From positions 1-64,000 of the forward strand of contig CANNQP010000017.1 in NCBI GenBank assembly GCA_947507875.1: a stretch of 64,000 nucleotides of DNA, written 5' to 3'. Source of the DNA: Verrucomicrobiaceae bacterium. Lineage in GTDB: Bacteria > Verrucomicrobiota > Verrucomicrobiia > Verrucomicrobiales > Verrucomicrobiaceae. The notes under the pieces were generated by a model. It made no database searches and was not told where the DNA came from. It was given only the letters and a program-made list of their open reading frames with translations. This document shows positions 17,405 through 26,383 of the stretch, one piece after another. The translations under genes were made by a program, and so were the position numbers. Position 1 is the stretch's first letter; every line of letters starts with the position of its first letter.

Positions 17405-17884
17405 ATGAGCAGTAGCAACATCCAGGAGATCGCCACCAACCGCAAGGCGCTGAGAGATTACAACATCTTGCAGCACTACGAAGCTGGAGTGGAACTGAGA
17501 GGCACGGAGGTTAAATCCATTCGCGAGGGTCGCCTCAACATCAGTGATGCCTTCGCCCGTATTGAGCGCGGCGAAGCCTGGATGTACAACCTAGACATCC
17601 AACCTTACGATCGTGCCAACGGATTCACCCAACACGAACCACGCCGCACTCGACGCCTGCTGCTGAACAAACGAGAAATCCTCAAACTCGCCGGAGAAAC
17701 CCAGCAAAAGGGGCTAGCCCTGCCGGTGCTGCGCGCCTACTGGAAAGACGCTCGTGTGAAAATCGAACTCGGCCTCGGACGTGGTCGGGACAAAGGTGAT
17801 CAGCGCGAGGCATTGAAGGAAAAAGAAGCCAAACGTGAAGCGCAAAGAGTTGTCGCTAGATTCAACGATCGTGGTCGCCATTGA
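17405..17884 (+). CDS. smpB: SsrA-binding protein SmpB
   Basis: SmpB partners tmRNA in rescue of stalled ribosomes. The protein shows the family order: NRKALRDYNILQHYEAGVEL, GTEVKSIREGRLNISDAF, the central QHEPRRTRRLLLNKREI, then GLALPVLRAYWKDARVKIELGLGRG with the basic C-terminal tail DKGDQREALKEKEAKREAQR. Length 159 is normal. It follows rpoZ and its stop lies close to the DUF5069-like gene. The tmRNA gene itself is not in the window. Confidence 0.96.
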   Translation: MSSSNIQEIATNRKALRDYNILQHYEAGVELRGTEVKSIREGRLNISDAFARIERGEAWMYNLDIQPYDRANGFTQHEPRRTRRLLLNKREILKLAGETQQKGLALPVLRAYWKDARVKIELGLGRGRDKGDQREALKEKEAKREAQRVVARFNDRGRH

Positions 17885-17916
17885 GGATGGCGTTGCCTTC
17901 TTGCTCTGACCGAACT

Positions 17917-18471
17917 ATGCAAACGCCACTTATCACCGCCATGGACAAGCATTACATCTGGGACGCCTATTTCGCTGAACTCTTCGATTCCTGCGTGCAG
18001 GAGTATGACGATGGCAACAAGGACTACACGGCCTGGTTCACCGATGAAGATGTAGAGTACCTGCAAGCGATTGGCTGCCGTGAGCGTGAGCTTTTCGACT
18101 TCGTTGAAGACCACTGCGTGTCCGATGGCCAAGATCCCACCGCCACGACCGCCCTGCTCATCACCGCCGTGCGTCGTGACTACTTCCTGACCATTCAGAA
18201 AGGGGTGCCAAGCACACGCATCATCCCTCCCACAGAATTGCCTGCCAAAACCGCAGAGGTCGAAGGCATCGCTTGGTTGCCACGACTGATCGTGAAGGCA
18301 CGTGCCAAGCTACGCGGAGAGATGGACCCCGACACCATGTATGGCTGTGGCGGCGATCGCGCGTTCCTCTCGAAGTATGACATTCACCCTGCTGACTTCC
18401 TCCGCCATGTGTGGGCGGCAGGTGACGATGATGCCAAGATCATCGCTTACGTGAAGTCGCGCCAAGCTTGA
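17917..18471 (+). CDS. DUF5069-like protein
   Basis: The C-terminal half (PRLIVKARAKLRGEMDPDTMYGCGGDRAFLSKYDIHPADFL) matches what I recall of DUF5069 proteins, small soluble proteins common in Planctomycetes and Verrucomicrobia with no known function. No signal or membrane segment. Starts are ambiguous: a TTG at 17881 overlaps the smpB stop, while ATGs lie at 17917 and 17941; I take 17917. The position suggests cotranscription with smpB. Confidence 0.7.
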   Translation: MQTPLITAMDKHYIWDAYFAELFDSCVQEYDDGNKDYTAWFTDEDVEYLQAIGCRERELFDFVEDHCVSDGQDPTATTALLITAVRRDYFLTIQKGVPSTRIIPPTELPAKTAEVEGIAWLPRLIVKARAKLRGEMDPDTMYGCGGDRAFLSKYDIHPADFLRHVWAAGDDDAKIIAYVKSRQA

Positions 18472-18489
18472 TGTGGACGACTTACGTCG

Positions 18490-18565
18490 TGGTGGAGCTA
18501 AGGGGATTCGAACCCCTGACCTTCTCATTGCGAACGAGACGCTCTACCAACTGAGCTATAGCCCC
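18490..18565 (-). tRNA. tRNA-Ala, anticodon CGC
   Basis: 76 nt with encoded CCA on the minus strand. Acceptor GGGGCTA/TAGCTCC contains the G3-U70 wobble pair that defines alanine identity. The anticodon loop TTCGCAA in stem TCTCG/TGAGA gives anticodon CGC; the T-arm is AGGGG-TTCGAAT-CCCCT. Confidence 0.95.
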
Positions 18566-18585
18566 GAAAGAATCACGCCGAAGGA

Positions 18586-18612
18586 ATTACAGGGGATTGC
18601 GGGAGTGTCCAA
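18586..18612 (-). promoter_or_regulatory. Possible promoter of tRNA-Ala
   Basis: Minus-strand TTGGAC and TGTAAT are separated by 15 bases, and the -10 box lies 20 bases before the tRNA. The short spacer matches that of the tRNA-Leu promoter; support is moderate at best. Confidence 0.3.
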
Positions 18613-18853
18613 CTCAAATTCAGGCTCCTCACTCGATGCCTCGTCTGACAGACACTTTGAGAATCGGGCTAGCTTTGGGGAGGGTTCGAGATCACCTCAA
18701 CATCTTCCTTTACCTTCCACTCGATCCACCGTTCAGGCCAGTGCAGGGACACCCAGGGTAGGCAGACTTGGCCTGCACGATGGAGTCACTTCCCCCTGGA
18801 TTTGATCTTGCTTGTCTGCTGGGATGCGGAACTCTCCGGGCCGCTAGCCCCTC

Positions 18854-19567
18854 ATGATTGCCGTTTTTCCTATGCTGCTCGCTGCTGCCCCACCCTCCCC
18901 TACAGGACTCGCCGCCATCGGAGAATTCCTCGCCACCGGAGGCTACGTCATGCTCATGATTGTGCTCTGCTCGTTCCTCTCCGTCACGATCATGATTTCC
19001 GCTTGGCTACGGCTGCGGGATCATTTGGTGCTGCCGATCAATGTGATGAGCCAGCTCAGATCCCTGCCCAGCTATGCGACCAAAGGTGATATCAAGCCCC
19101 TTCAAGAGTTCTTGGAGCGCGATGATTCTCTGGTGGCCAAGCTAGGCTCACTCGCCATCAGCGGCACCTTTTCTTCGCGCCAAGAGTGCGTGGATACCCT
19201 GACCGCACGGGCCAAGGAAGAACTTCACCATCTGGAGCGCGGCATCCCGATGCTGGAGGTCATGGTCACCGTGGCTCCGCTGCTAGGCCTGCTAGGCACC
19301 ACGGCAGGTCTGGTGGGAATGTTCTCCGCCTTCGGCAGTGAGGCGGGGCCTGACACCACTGAGGTCGCGCGCGAAATTGGTGTAGCGCTACGGTGTACCA
19401 TCGCGGGACTGTTTGTGGCTGTGCCTTCGGTTGTCGCCCACACCTACTTCGTGCGCCGACTCGATACTATCGGCGTGCGGCTGGAATCCATCATGCACGA
19501 GACGATCCAGACTTTCTTCGCCCACTTCGAGGTAAAACGTGGCGGCTCCAGCAGCGAGCGCCCTTGA
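18854..19567 (+). CDS. exbB: MotA/TolQ/ExbB proton channel protein
   Basis: A 237-residue inner-membrane protein with three hydrophobic segments: residues 15-45 (GGYVMLMIVLCSFLSVTIMI), about 130-155 and about 175-200. The signature EVMVTVAPLLGLLGTTAGLVGMFSAFG is the ExbB/TolQ core that builds the proton path with ExbD. With the next gene it would energise a TonB- or TolA-like partner; no tonB is seen in the window. The ATG at 18854 precedes a short hydrophobic N-terminus. exbD begins 21 bases after the stop. Confidence 0.9.
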   Translation: MIAVFPMLLAAAPPSPTGLAAIGEFLATGGYVMLMIVLCSFLSVTIMISAWLRLRDHLVLPINVMSQLRSLPSYATKGDIKPLQEFLERDDSLVAKLGSLAISGTFSSRQECVDTLTARAKEELHHLERGIPMLEVMVTVAPLLGLLGTTAGLVGMFSAFGSEAGPDTTEVAREIGVALRCTIAGLFVAVPSVVAHTYFVRRLDTIGVRLESIMHETIQTFFAHFEVKRGGSSSERP

Positions 19568-19588
19568 TTTGTCAGCACCGCACCGCCC

Positions 19589-20020
19589 ATGCAGCTGAAC
19601 CTCCGTCCCCGCCGCCGTCCGGTCCCCGCCATTCCCATCGTGTCGCTGATCGACATCATGGTCATCCTGCTGATTTTCTTCATCGCCACGACCACCTTCC
19701 GTGAAAAGAAAATGGAGGTGAAGATCAACCTGCCCGAATCCAAGAGCATGGGTGCCGCCGCTCCGTCCGAGGAAGTCCGCAAGTCCATCATGGTCACCCC
19801 GAACAAAGAAGTGTTTCTCGACGGCAATTCCACCACGCCCGAGAAGCTGGGAGAGGCGCTGATTCGCCTGAAGGAGACGAACCCCAACACCAAGCTCGAA
19901 CTACAAGCCGACACCGAGACCCCGCTGGGGCTGCTGATGCAAATCTGGGATGCCCTTCGCTCGGCAGGATACTCGGTGAACGACGTGCCCGCCCGCATCC
20001 AGCGCCCAGGCCAAGGCTGA
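19589..20020 (+). CDS. exbD: ExbD/TolR biopolymer transport protein
   Basis: A 143-residue ExbD/TolR protein with a short cytoplasmic basic N-terminus (LRPRRRPVPAIP), a single membrane helix containing the essential Asp (SLIDIMVILLIFFIATTTF) and a periplasmic domain ending VNDVPARI. The helix Asp is the proton-carrying residue in this family. It sits immediately after exbB and the pair forms a two-gene transcription unit, converging on the AraC gene 3 bases away. Confidence 0.92.
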   Translation: MQLNLRPRRRPVPAIPIVSLIDIMVILLIFFIATTTFREKKMEVKINLPESKSMGAAAPSEEVRKSIMVTPNKEVFLDGNSTTPEKLGEALIRLKETNPNTKLELQADTETPLGLLMQIWDALRSAGYSVNDVPARIQRPGQG

Positions 20021-20023
20021 ACC

Positions 20024-20914
20024 TCAGGCCTCGCCAGAGCGGCTGCGATGCTCACTGGGTCGCCAGCCGATCCATTTCTTGAAGGTGTTGCTGAAGACAA
20101 AGGGGTTTTGATACCCCACCGCATGGGACACGGTCTCGATCTTCAGGTTCGTCGTGCTCAGCAGCTCGCAGGCCTTTCTCATGCGCAGCCAGGTCACATG
20201 GTGCATGGGCGTGCGGCCCAGCGCCTTTCGACATAGGCGACGCAAATGCTCCGCGCTGACATGAGCCTGATGAGCCAGCTCATCCAGCGTCCAGTCGTGC
20301 CCCACATCCGCCGCCACGGTTTCCCAAAGACGCCAGAGGCGGTCATCCTGCTGCCACGGCTGGGCAAAGCGCTCCACGTAATTCTGCACCAGCTCCACCC
20401 AGTGAAACATCGCGGCGGGTTTGGCCTCGTGCGCCGCCTCCTCGATCAGTCCCTCCACCGCCGCATACAGGGCATGCCCCTGGAAAGCCGCCATGAGCGG
20501 AGAGCTGCTGCTCAGGATCGGCTGCTGACCCACCGCATGCTCATAGCGAACCCAACAGCAGCGCCAGGGTTTGCCTTTCACTGCCTCAAAGGCATTCACC
20601 ATGAAGGGCGGAAGCGCCACGGCCATGCCCGCGCCGCACTTCTGCCAGCGCCCATCCACCAGCACCCGCCCTTCCCCACTCAGGCAGGCCAGGAAATACA
20701 GCCCGCTTTGGTGCATCCGCACGATGCGGTAGGGGGCCTGCGCCGTCATGATACCCGCGTGGCAGATGCGATGCGTTTTCAGCGTAGCACAGACCGGCGC
20801 GCCACGAATCCAGGAGCGATTGTCTTCAGCACTCACGCGGACCACGCGATATTCCGTGCCTGCGCCGAGGGTGTGCGTTTCGGATAGTTCCTGGATGGCA
20901 GCTGGAGCGTGCAT
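20024..20914 (-). CDS. AraC-family transcriptional regulator
   Basis: A 296-residue regulator. The N-terminal cupin-like sensor holds GLYFLACLSGEGRVLVDGRW and the C-terminal domain holds two helix-turn-helix units: WTLDELAHQAHVSAEHLRRL and LKIETVSHAVGYQNPFVFSN, ending FKKWIGWRPSEHR. The sensor is closely similar to the regulator at 26384 (ACASGEGSILLDGRW), so the two are paralogues. I start at the ATG at 20914 rather than 20962, which lies inside repeat DNA. It is divergent from the PEP-hydrolase-family gene, a plausible target. Confidence 0.9.
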   Translation of the reverse strand: MHAPAAIQELSETHTLGAGTEYRVVRVSAEDNRSWIRGAPVCATLKTHRICHAGIMTAQAPYRIVRMHQSGLYFLACLSGEGRVLVDGRWQKCGAGMAVALPPFMVNAFEAVKGKPWRCCWVRYEHAVGQQPILSSSSPLMAAFQGHALYAAVEGLIEEAAHEAKPAAMFHWVELVQNYVERFAQPWQQDDRLWRLWETVAADVGHDWTLDELAHQAHVSAEHLRRLCRKALGRTPMHHVTWLRMRKACELLSTTNLKIETVSHAVGYQNPFVFSNTFKKWIGWRPSEHRSRSGEA

Positions 20915-20943
20915 GACGGCTGGATTGATGATTAATGACTCAC

Positions 20944-21018
20944 GATTTATGATTTCAAACACGAGTCACGCTTCGCGACGAGGCCAAATCATAAATCCAA
21001 AATCGCAAATCATAAATC
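20944..21018. repeat. ATTTATGATTT-type short repeats between divergent genes
   Basis: The 12-mer GATTTATGATTT occurs once on the plus strand (20944) and twice on the minus strand (20986-20997 and 21007-21018). The minus-strand pair forms a 35-nt block (20984-21018) that matches 35612-35646 inside the DUF1553 gene at 32 of 35 positions. The last copy ends three bases before the start codon of the next gene, where a ribosome-binding site would be. Confidence 0.8.
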
Positions 21019-21021
21019 ACC

Positions 21022-21882
21022 ATGCCCAACCCTTGGACCGGAATCGGAAACCCCTACACCAAACAAGAAGTCGTGGACCGCTTGAAGGCGACTCTCGCGA
21101 AAGGTGAGCCCATCATCGCCGCCGGAGCAGGCACGGGCATCAGCGCCAAGTTCATCGAAAAAGGCGGCGCAGACCTCATCATCATCTACAACAGCGGACG
21201 CTACCGCATGATGGGCCACGGCAGCACCTGCGGGCTCATGGCTTATGGCGATGCCAACGCCGTGGCCATGGAAATCGGTGAGTATGAGGTACTGCCCGTG
21301 GTGAAAGAGATCCCCGTCATCTGCGGCGTGCATGCCACCGATCCTCGCCGCCGCATGTGGCATTGGCTGGGCCGGGTGAAAGAGATGGGCTTCTCCGGCG
21401 TGAACAACTTCCCCACGCACACCATCGTGGACGGCCACTTCCGCGGCGTGCTGGAGGAGACCGGCATGAGCGTGAAAAAGGAATTTGAGATGGTCGGGCT
21501 CGCCAGCCGCATGGACCTCTTTTCCATCGTGTATGTCGCCACACCAGAAGAAGCCATCGAGATGGCGAAAAACGGCGCGGATGCGGTCATCGCCCACGTC
21601 GGCACCACGGTCGGTGGCAGCATCGGCGTGGTGAAGGCCGTGGTGGACTGGGATCACACGGTCAAAGTCTCGCAGGACATCATTGATGCCGCGAAGAGCG
21701 TAAACCCGAACATCTTCACCCTGACTCACGGCGGCCCGATCAACACGCCAAAGGACGTGGAATACATCCTCAGCAAAACCACGGCGGATGGCTTTGTCGG
21801 AGCTTCCAGCCTGGAGCGCATGGGCGTCGAGGATTCCCTGACGAACCTGACTCGCGAATTCAAGAAGGTGCCGAAGCCCTGA
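21022..21882 (+). CDS. Phosphoenolpyruvate hydrolase-family TIM barrel
   Basis: The 286-residue product matches the family annotated as PEP hydrolase or TIM-barrel signal transduction protein (PF09370 as I recall). Diagnostic stretches are IIAAGAGTGISAKFIEKGGADLIIIYNSGRYR, GVHATDPRRRMWHWL, SGVNNFPTHTIVDG and IAHVGTTVGGSIG. In other genomes the family is often linked to UPF0261 proteins; none is visible here. The AraC regulator lies divergently upstream. Its 5' leader consists of short repeats (20944-21018) and has no Shine-Dalgarno. Confidence 0.88.
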   Translation: MPNPWTGIGNPYTKQEVVDRLKATLAKGEPIIAAGAGTGISAKFIEKGGADLIIIYNSGRYRMMGHGSTCGLMAYGDANAVAMEIGEYEVLPVVKEIPVICGVHATDPRRRMWHWLGRVKEMGFSGVNNFPTHTIVDGHFRGVLEETGMSVKKEFEMVGLASRMDLFSIVYVATPEEAIEMAKNGADAVIAHVGTTVGGSIGVVKAVVDWDHTVKVSQDIIDAAKSVNPNIFTLTHGGPINTPKDVEYILSKTTADGFVGASSLERMGVEDSLTNLTREFKKVPKP

Positions 21883-21891
21883 CCCCTGGGG

Positions 21892-24810
21892 TCATTCGCG
21901 TGACCCTGGTGTGATCTTCAGCTCCAGCGCCTTGCCCTCCCTCAGCACCGTGATGCTGGTGGGCATGCCGATCTTCAGCTCTCCCATCAGGCTCGTGTAG
22001 TCATAGATGTTCAGCACGTCTTTGCCGCCGAGCTTGATGATGATGTCGCCGCCCTTCACGCCGCCTTTGGCCGCCGGGCCGATGGGCGAGACGCCGCTGA
22101 GCTTCACGCCCTTGGTATCGCCCTGCGCATAGTCCGGGATGGTGCCCAGGTAGGCGCGTAGCCCCCCGCGCGTGCCTTGGCTTTTCGGAGCCTCCATGGC
22201 CACGTAATCGGGATTGCTGTCCGCCGTAGCGATGCTGCGGGCGATCAGGCCCATGAGCTTGGCGATCTTCGCCGCGTTTTCGTAGTCGATCTTTTCCGCC
22301 GTGTCGCTGGGCATGTGGTAGTCCGCGTGGCTGCCGGTGAAGGCGTTCAGTGTCGGAATGCCGCGCAGGTAAAAGGTGGTGCTGTCGGTGGGAAGATGCG
22401 CGTCGTTCTGCGTCGTGATGGGCAGGCCGATGGGCGCATTGCGCTTCTCGATCTCCTTGGCCCACCAGGAGCTGGAACCCACGCCCTGAAGGACCAGCGT
22501 CTTTTGGAAACGCCCGATCATGTCCATGTTCAGGCAGGCGGCGAACATGCCCGTCAGCTTGCCGTTTGGATCGCCACGGAACATCTTGGCCAGGGACTCG
22601 ACAAAGTGATTGCTGCCCAGCAGGCCGAGCTCTTCACCGCTCCAGGCCGCGAAGATGACATCACGCGTGAGCTGGATTTTGCCCTGCTTCTTCAGGTCCG
22701 CCAGATACTGGGCGATCTCGATCACGCCAGCCACGCCGCTAGCGTTATCATCCGCGCCGTGGTGGATCTTGTTCAGGTCATCTCCCTTGGCGCGCGAGTT
22801 GCCGCCGCCTTTGTTGCCTAAGTGATCGATGTGCGCGCAGACGATCAGCGGAGCCACGTGCGGGTCCGGGTTCGCCTTGGCAGGCAGCACCCCGAGCACA
22901 TTGCGGCCTGTTTTTTTCTCCTGACGAATGTCAATCGTGGCCGCCAGCTGGAGCTTGCCGCACTCGATGCCGCCCATGAGGTTGCCGGTGTCCAGCTTAT
23001 CTTGGAGTTCCTTCAGGGTCTTGCCCGCAGGTTTCAAAAGTTGGTTAGCTAGCGCATCGGTGACGCTGATGGCTGCGATGCCCGAGGTGGCCAGCGAGGC
23101 GTCAAAGCTCATCGGCACGAGCTGGTCCACGACCTTGCTGTTCGGGCCGCTGGCGATGATCAGCCCCTTGGCTCCCTTTTGCCGCGCCACGAGCGCCTTG
23201 TGCCGCAGGCTGGCGTAGCGCGTCAGATCATCGCGGCGTTCCTTGGCGATACCCTCCGGCATGTAGCGCAGCACCAGCACCCATTTGTCCTTCACCTCCA
23301 AGTGCGCGTAGCTGCTGTAAGGCTCCAGGCTTTTGCCATCGGCACCCGTGGCTTCATCGGGCGTCTCGATGCCGTATCCGGCAAAGACAATTGGCGCCGC
23401 CTGCACCTCACCGAGCTGGCTGAAGGACAGCGGACGCCACTCCAGATCGGCCTTGAAGGAAGTCTCGCCCAACTTCAGCGCGTTCTTGTCTCCGAGCGCC
23501 ACACCGGCGGTGAAGTCAAAGGGCTCGAACCAGCCCTCATCTCCATAAGGCTGAAGGCCGAGGCCTTGAAAAACATCTGCCACATACTGCGTGGCCAGCT
23601 TTTCGCCGTTGGTGCCTGTGAGACGGCCTTCGAGCTCATCACTGGCCAGGTAGGTCACGTGCTGGCGGAGATCGGCGGGGTTAATGTCCGCCTTGGTGAG
23701 AGACACATCCGGCGTCTTGACCTGCTTGCGTTGATTGGCCGTTGACCCGATTCCAAGCGCCGCTCGCGCATGGTCATGATCCCAATCCGCCATGAAAATC
23801 TGACTCTGTCCGTTCGCCGTGCGGCCACTGGTCCAGGAGAGTTTTTTCCCATCTGGCGTGAAGACTGGCAGGCCGTCAAAGCCATCGGTCGTCGTCACCC
23901 GCACCGGCGCTTTTTCCCCCTTCGCATCCACCAGGTAGAGCTCGAAATTGGCGAAGCCGTTCAGGTTCGTCGTGAAGATCAAATACTCCCCGCTGGGGTG
24001 AAAGTAGGGTGCCCAGCTCATCGCGCCCAGCTTCGTCAGCTGACGCGGGTCGCTGCCGTCCGTGTTCATGCTCCAGACCTCGGCCACATCGCCTTTGGGC
24101 GTGAAGCGCCGCCAGCAGATGCGCTTCCCGTCCGCGCTGAAAAACGGCCCACCATCGTAGCCGGGCACGTCGGTCAGTTGCTTGACGTTGGAGCCATCCG
24201 CATCGGCCAGGTAGAGGTCCATGAAGTACTGCTTGTCGATCTTCAGTCGCTCCTGGTCCTCCTTGGACAGCTCCTTTTCATAAGCCCGACGGTTGCTGGC
24301 GAACACCATCTTCGTGCCATCCGGCGACCATCCCCCTTCCGCATCGTAGCCGCGCGTCTGGGTGAGGTTTTTCAGCGACTTGTCCACCAAACTGTATTCC
24401 CAGACCTCGTAGCTCTCATCGTAGTCCCACGAGTACTTTCGCACGCGGCTGGTCTCGCGGTCCTTGTATTCGGCAGCCTGCAGCTCCTTGGACTTCGGGT
24501 CCGTGTGGGTGCTGGCGAAGAGGATGCGCTTTCCATCCGGGTGGATCCACGCGCAGGTGGTCTTTCCCATACCGGGGGAGATGCGCTCCTGGTCGCCTGT
24601 CTCCAAGTCCATCAGGTAGATCTGGTAAAAAGGATTCCTTGGTTCGCGCTCCGACTGAAAGACCATCTTCGTGCCATCCGCGCTGAAGTAACCCTCCCCG
24701 GCCCGGCGGCCTTCGAAGGTAAGCTGACGGATGTTGTTCAGGAAATTCGACTCCGACTGGGCAGAGGCAGCAAGAGCAGCAGTCAGGCAAAAGGCAAAGG
24801 TCAGGCGCAT
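21892..24810 (-). CDS. Secreted PD40 - M28 peptidase - PDZ protein
   Basis: A 972-residue multidomain protein. After the signal peptide (MRLTFAFCLTAALAASA) come TolB-type PD40 beta-propeller repeats, about residues 30-370: GYFSADGTKMVFQS, WSPDGTKMVFASN, FTPDGKKLSWTSG. An M28 zinc aminopeptidase domain with an inserted protease-associated segment follows, with ligands in CAHIDHLG, GADDNASG, SGEELGLLG and LNMDMIG. The C-terminus is a PDZ domain (GVSPIGPAAKGGVKGGDIIIKLGG). It probably degrades peptides in the periplasm or outside. The ATG at 24810 is chosen over 24879 for the signal. It is preceded on the same strand by the sulfatase. Confidence 0.88.
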   Translation of the reverse strand: MRLTFAFCLTAALAASAQSESNFLNNIRQLTFEGRRAGEGYFSADGTKMVFQSEREPRNPFYQIYLMDLETGDQERISPGMGKTTCAWIHPDGKRILFASTHTDPKSKELQAAEYKDRETSRVRKYSWDYDESYEVWEYSLVDKSLKNLTQTRGYDAEGGWSPDGTKMVFASNRRAYEKELSKEDQERLKIDKQYFMDLYLADADGSNVKQLTDVPGYDGGPFFSADGKRICWRRFTPKGDVAEVWSMNTDGSDPRQLTKLGAMSWAPYFHPSGEYLIFTTNLNGFANFELYLVDAKGEKAPVRVTTTDGFDGLPVFTPDGKKLSWTSGRTANGQSQIFMADWDHDHARAALGIGSTANQRKQVKTPDVSLTKADINPADLRQHVTYLASDELEGRLTGTNGEKLATQYVADVFQGLGLQPYGDEGWFEPFDFTAGVALGDKNALKLGETSFKADLEWRPLSFSQLGEVQAAPIVFAGYGIETPDEATGADGKSLEPYSSYAHLEVKDKWVLVLRYMPEGIAKERRDDLTRYASLRHKALVARQKGAKGLIIASGPNSKVVDQLVPMSFDASLATSGIAAISVTDALANQLLKPAGKTLKELQDKLDTGNLMGGIECGKLQLAATIDIRQEKKTGRNVLGVLPAKANPDPHVAPLIVCAHIDHLGNKGGGNSRAKGDDLNKIHHGADDNASGVAGVIEIAQYLADLKKQGKIQLTRDVIFAAWSGEELGLLGSNHFVESLAKMFRGDPNGKLTGMFAACLNMDMIGRFQKTLVLQGVGSSSWWAKEIEKRNAPIGLPITTQNDAHLPTDSTTFYLRGIPTLNAFTGSHADYHMPSDTAEKIDYENAAKIAKLMGLIARSIATADSNPDYVAMEAPKSQGTRGGLRAYLGTIPDYAQGDTKGVKLSGVSPIGPAAKGGVKGGDIIIKLGGKDVLNIYDYTSLMGELKIGMPTSITVLREGKALELKITPGSRE

Positions 24811-24875
24811 GGGTGAAAGAGCAGTGTTAATACGCACCAATCCGCCCAATGCAGTCAAGAACCCATCAGCACGGC

Positions 24876-26309
24876 TCACCGTAGTGGGGCGGGCAGGAAA
24901 TCCCAGTCGAGCACCATTTTTTCCGTCAGGGCCTTTTTCAGCTGGAACTCAACCTGCTTCAATGCGGGATCGCCGGCGAGGTTGTGCAGCTCTCCGGGGT
25001 CTTTTTCCAGATCGTAGAGCTCAAAGGTAGGCCGAGGAGAGGTGAAGTAGGTCTTGGTGTGCTCAGTACTCAACCGTGACTCGGCGTGCGCGGCTTCGAT
25101 CTGCTGCCAGGAAGGATCCCCGGCACTGTCCACGGGCTTGATCGCCCCGTGGGGCGTGCAGTTGTAGATGAGCTTGTAGCGGTCGCTGCGCACGCAGCGG
25201 GCGAGGTCAAAAACGTTCGCACTGATGTCGGGCTTCATGCCACCATCGCCGCCGTGCGGGCCACGCTCCGCAAAGATGTGCTGGCGCGGCGCAAAGGGCT
25301 GGCCACGCAGTTGCTTCAGGAAGCTGACGCCACTCATGCTAGGCAGCGGTGGGATGCCCGCTGCGTCCAGCATCGTCGGGGTGAAGTCTTCGCCCGAAAG
25401 CAGGTTGTGGGCTTTTTGCCCCGGCTTCACGACACCCGGCCAGCGGATGATGCAGGGCGTGTTGAGGCCGGGATCGGTGAGGTAGCCTTTGCCGTGTGGC
25501 ATGGCCATGCCGTTGTCGCCGATGAAAATAACAAGCGTGTTCTGGGCAAGACCGCGCTGCTCCAGCACATCGAGCACGGCTTTCACATCCTCGTCCAGGT
25601 GCTCCACCTCTTGAAGATACTTCGCCAAGTCCTCACGCACGCCGGGCAAATCCGGCAGATGCGGCGGCAGAGTGATCTTGGCGGGATCGAGCCGACCTTT
25701 GGATGAAACGGTGTCCCAAGGATGGTGAGGATCGCTGAAACCAAGCCAAAAGAACCAGGACTTTTCTTTCGGCACTCGATCCAAAAAGGAGGCCAGCTTG
25801 CCGCCGAAGTCCTTCATGCCGCCCTTTTCCTCCACGTAATCGGCGCGCTGCTTGAAGGTGCGCAGGTTTTCACGATCCATGAGACCGCCCATCACCGGAG
25901 AAGCACGCTTCATGCCCGGCTTTCCCGTCGAGGGGCCATCCAGATGGTAGCTGCGGCCTGCGATGCCCGTGTAATAGCCGCCTTTCTCCCGCAAGAGATC
26001 AGGCAGCGCTGGCACATCCGCGGGCAAGGGCGAAGTGAAACGCACCATGCGCACCGCCACTGGACTGCGGCCGGTCATGAGAGCGGCGCGGGACGGTACG
26101 CACTGCGGACAGGAGGTGAAAAAGCGGTCGAAGCAGATGCCCTCCGCCGCTAGCCGATCCAGCGTGGGGGTGCGCACGTCCGGATTTCCGTAGCAACCCA
26201 GGTAGGGCACGCTGTGGTCATCGGAGAGCAAAAACAAAAGGTTCGGCCGCTCCGCGCCGAGAAGAGTGAGCAGCGGGCAAATCAAGACAAGGAAAAGGAA
26301 GCGAAACAT
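24876..26309 (-). CDS. Secreted sulfatase
   Basis: A 477-residue formylglycine-dependent sulfatase with an N-terminal signal (FRFLFLVLICPLLTLLGA). The metal site begins NLLFLLSDDHS and the activation motif is CVPSRAALMTGR, so the catalytic Cys is matured by a formylglycine-generating enzyme, not present in the window. FIGDNGMAMPHGKGYL gives further metal ligands. Such enzymes desulfate glycosaminoglycans or algal polysaccharides and are numerous in Verrucomicrobiota. It is divergent from the AraC regulator at 26384, which is a likely regulator. Confidence 0.93.
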   Translation of the reverse strand: MFRFLFLVLICPLLTLLGAERPNLLFLLSDDHSVPYLGCYGNPDVRTPTLDRLAAEGICFDRFFTSCPQCVPSRAALMTGRSPVAVRMVRFTSPLPADVPALPDLLREKGGYYTGIAGRSYHLDGPSTGKPGMKRASPVMGGLMDRENLRTFKQRADYVEEKGGMKDFGGKLASFLDRVPKEKSWFFWLGFSDPHHPWDTVSSKGRLDPAKITLPPHLPDLPGVREDLAKYLQEVEHLDEDVKAVLDVLEQRGLAQNTLVIFIGDNGMAMPHGKGYLTDPGLNTPCIIRWPGVVKPGQKAHNLLSGEDFTPTMLDAAGIPPLPSMSGVSFLKQLRGQPFAPRQHIFAERGPHGGDGGMKPDISANVFDLARCVRSDRYKLIYNCTPHGAIKPVDSAGDPSWQQIEAAHAESRLSTEHTKTYFTSPRPTFELYDLEKDPGELHNLAGDPALKQVEFQLKKALTEKMVLDWDFLPAPLR

Positions 26310-26383
26310 GGTGTGCCCCGGGAACGAAGGCCGATGGGAAAACTTCGTGGAAAAGCAGTGGCTCGGGCGGCAAGATCACCCCC

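Noticed and set aside
18473-18805. 110-residue plus-strand ORF
   Set aside because: It runs straight through tRNA-Ala in the opposite sense and has no supported start.
23770-24816. 348-residue plus-strand ORF
   Set aside because: Antisense to the M28 peptidase propeller region; Arg/His/Val-rich and without motifs.
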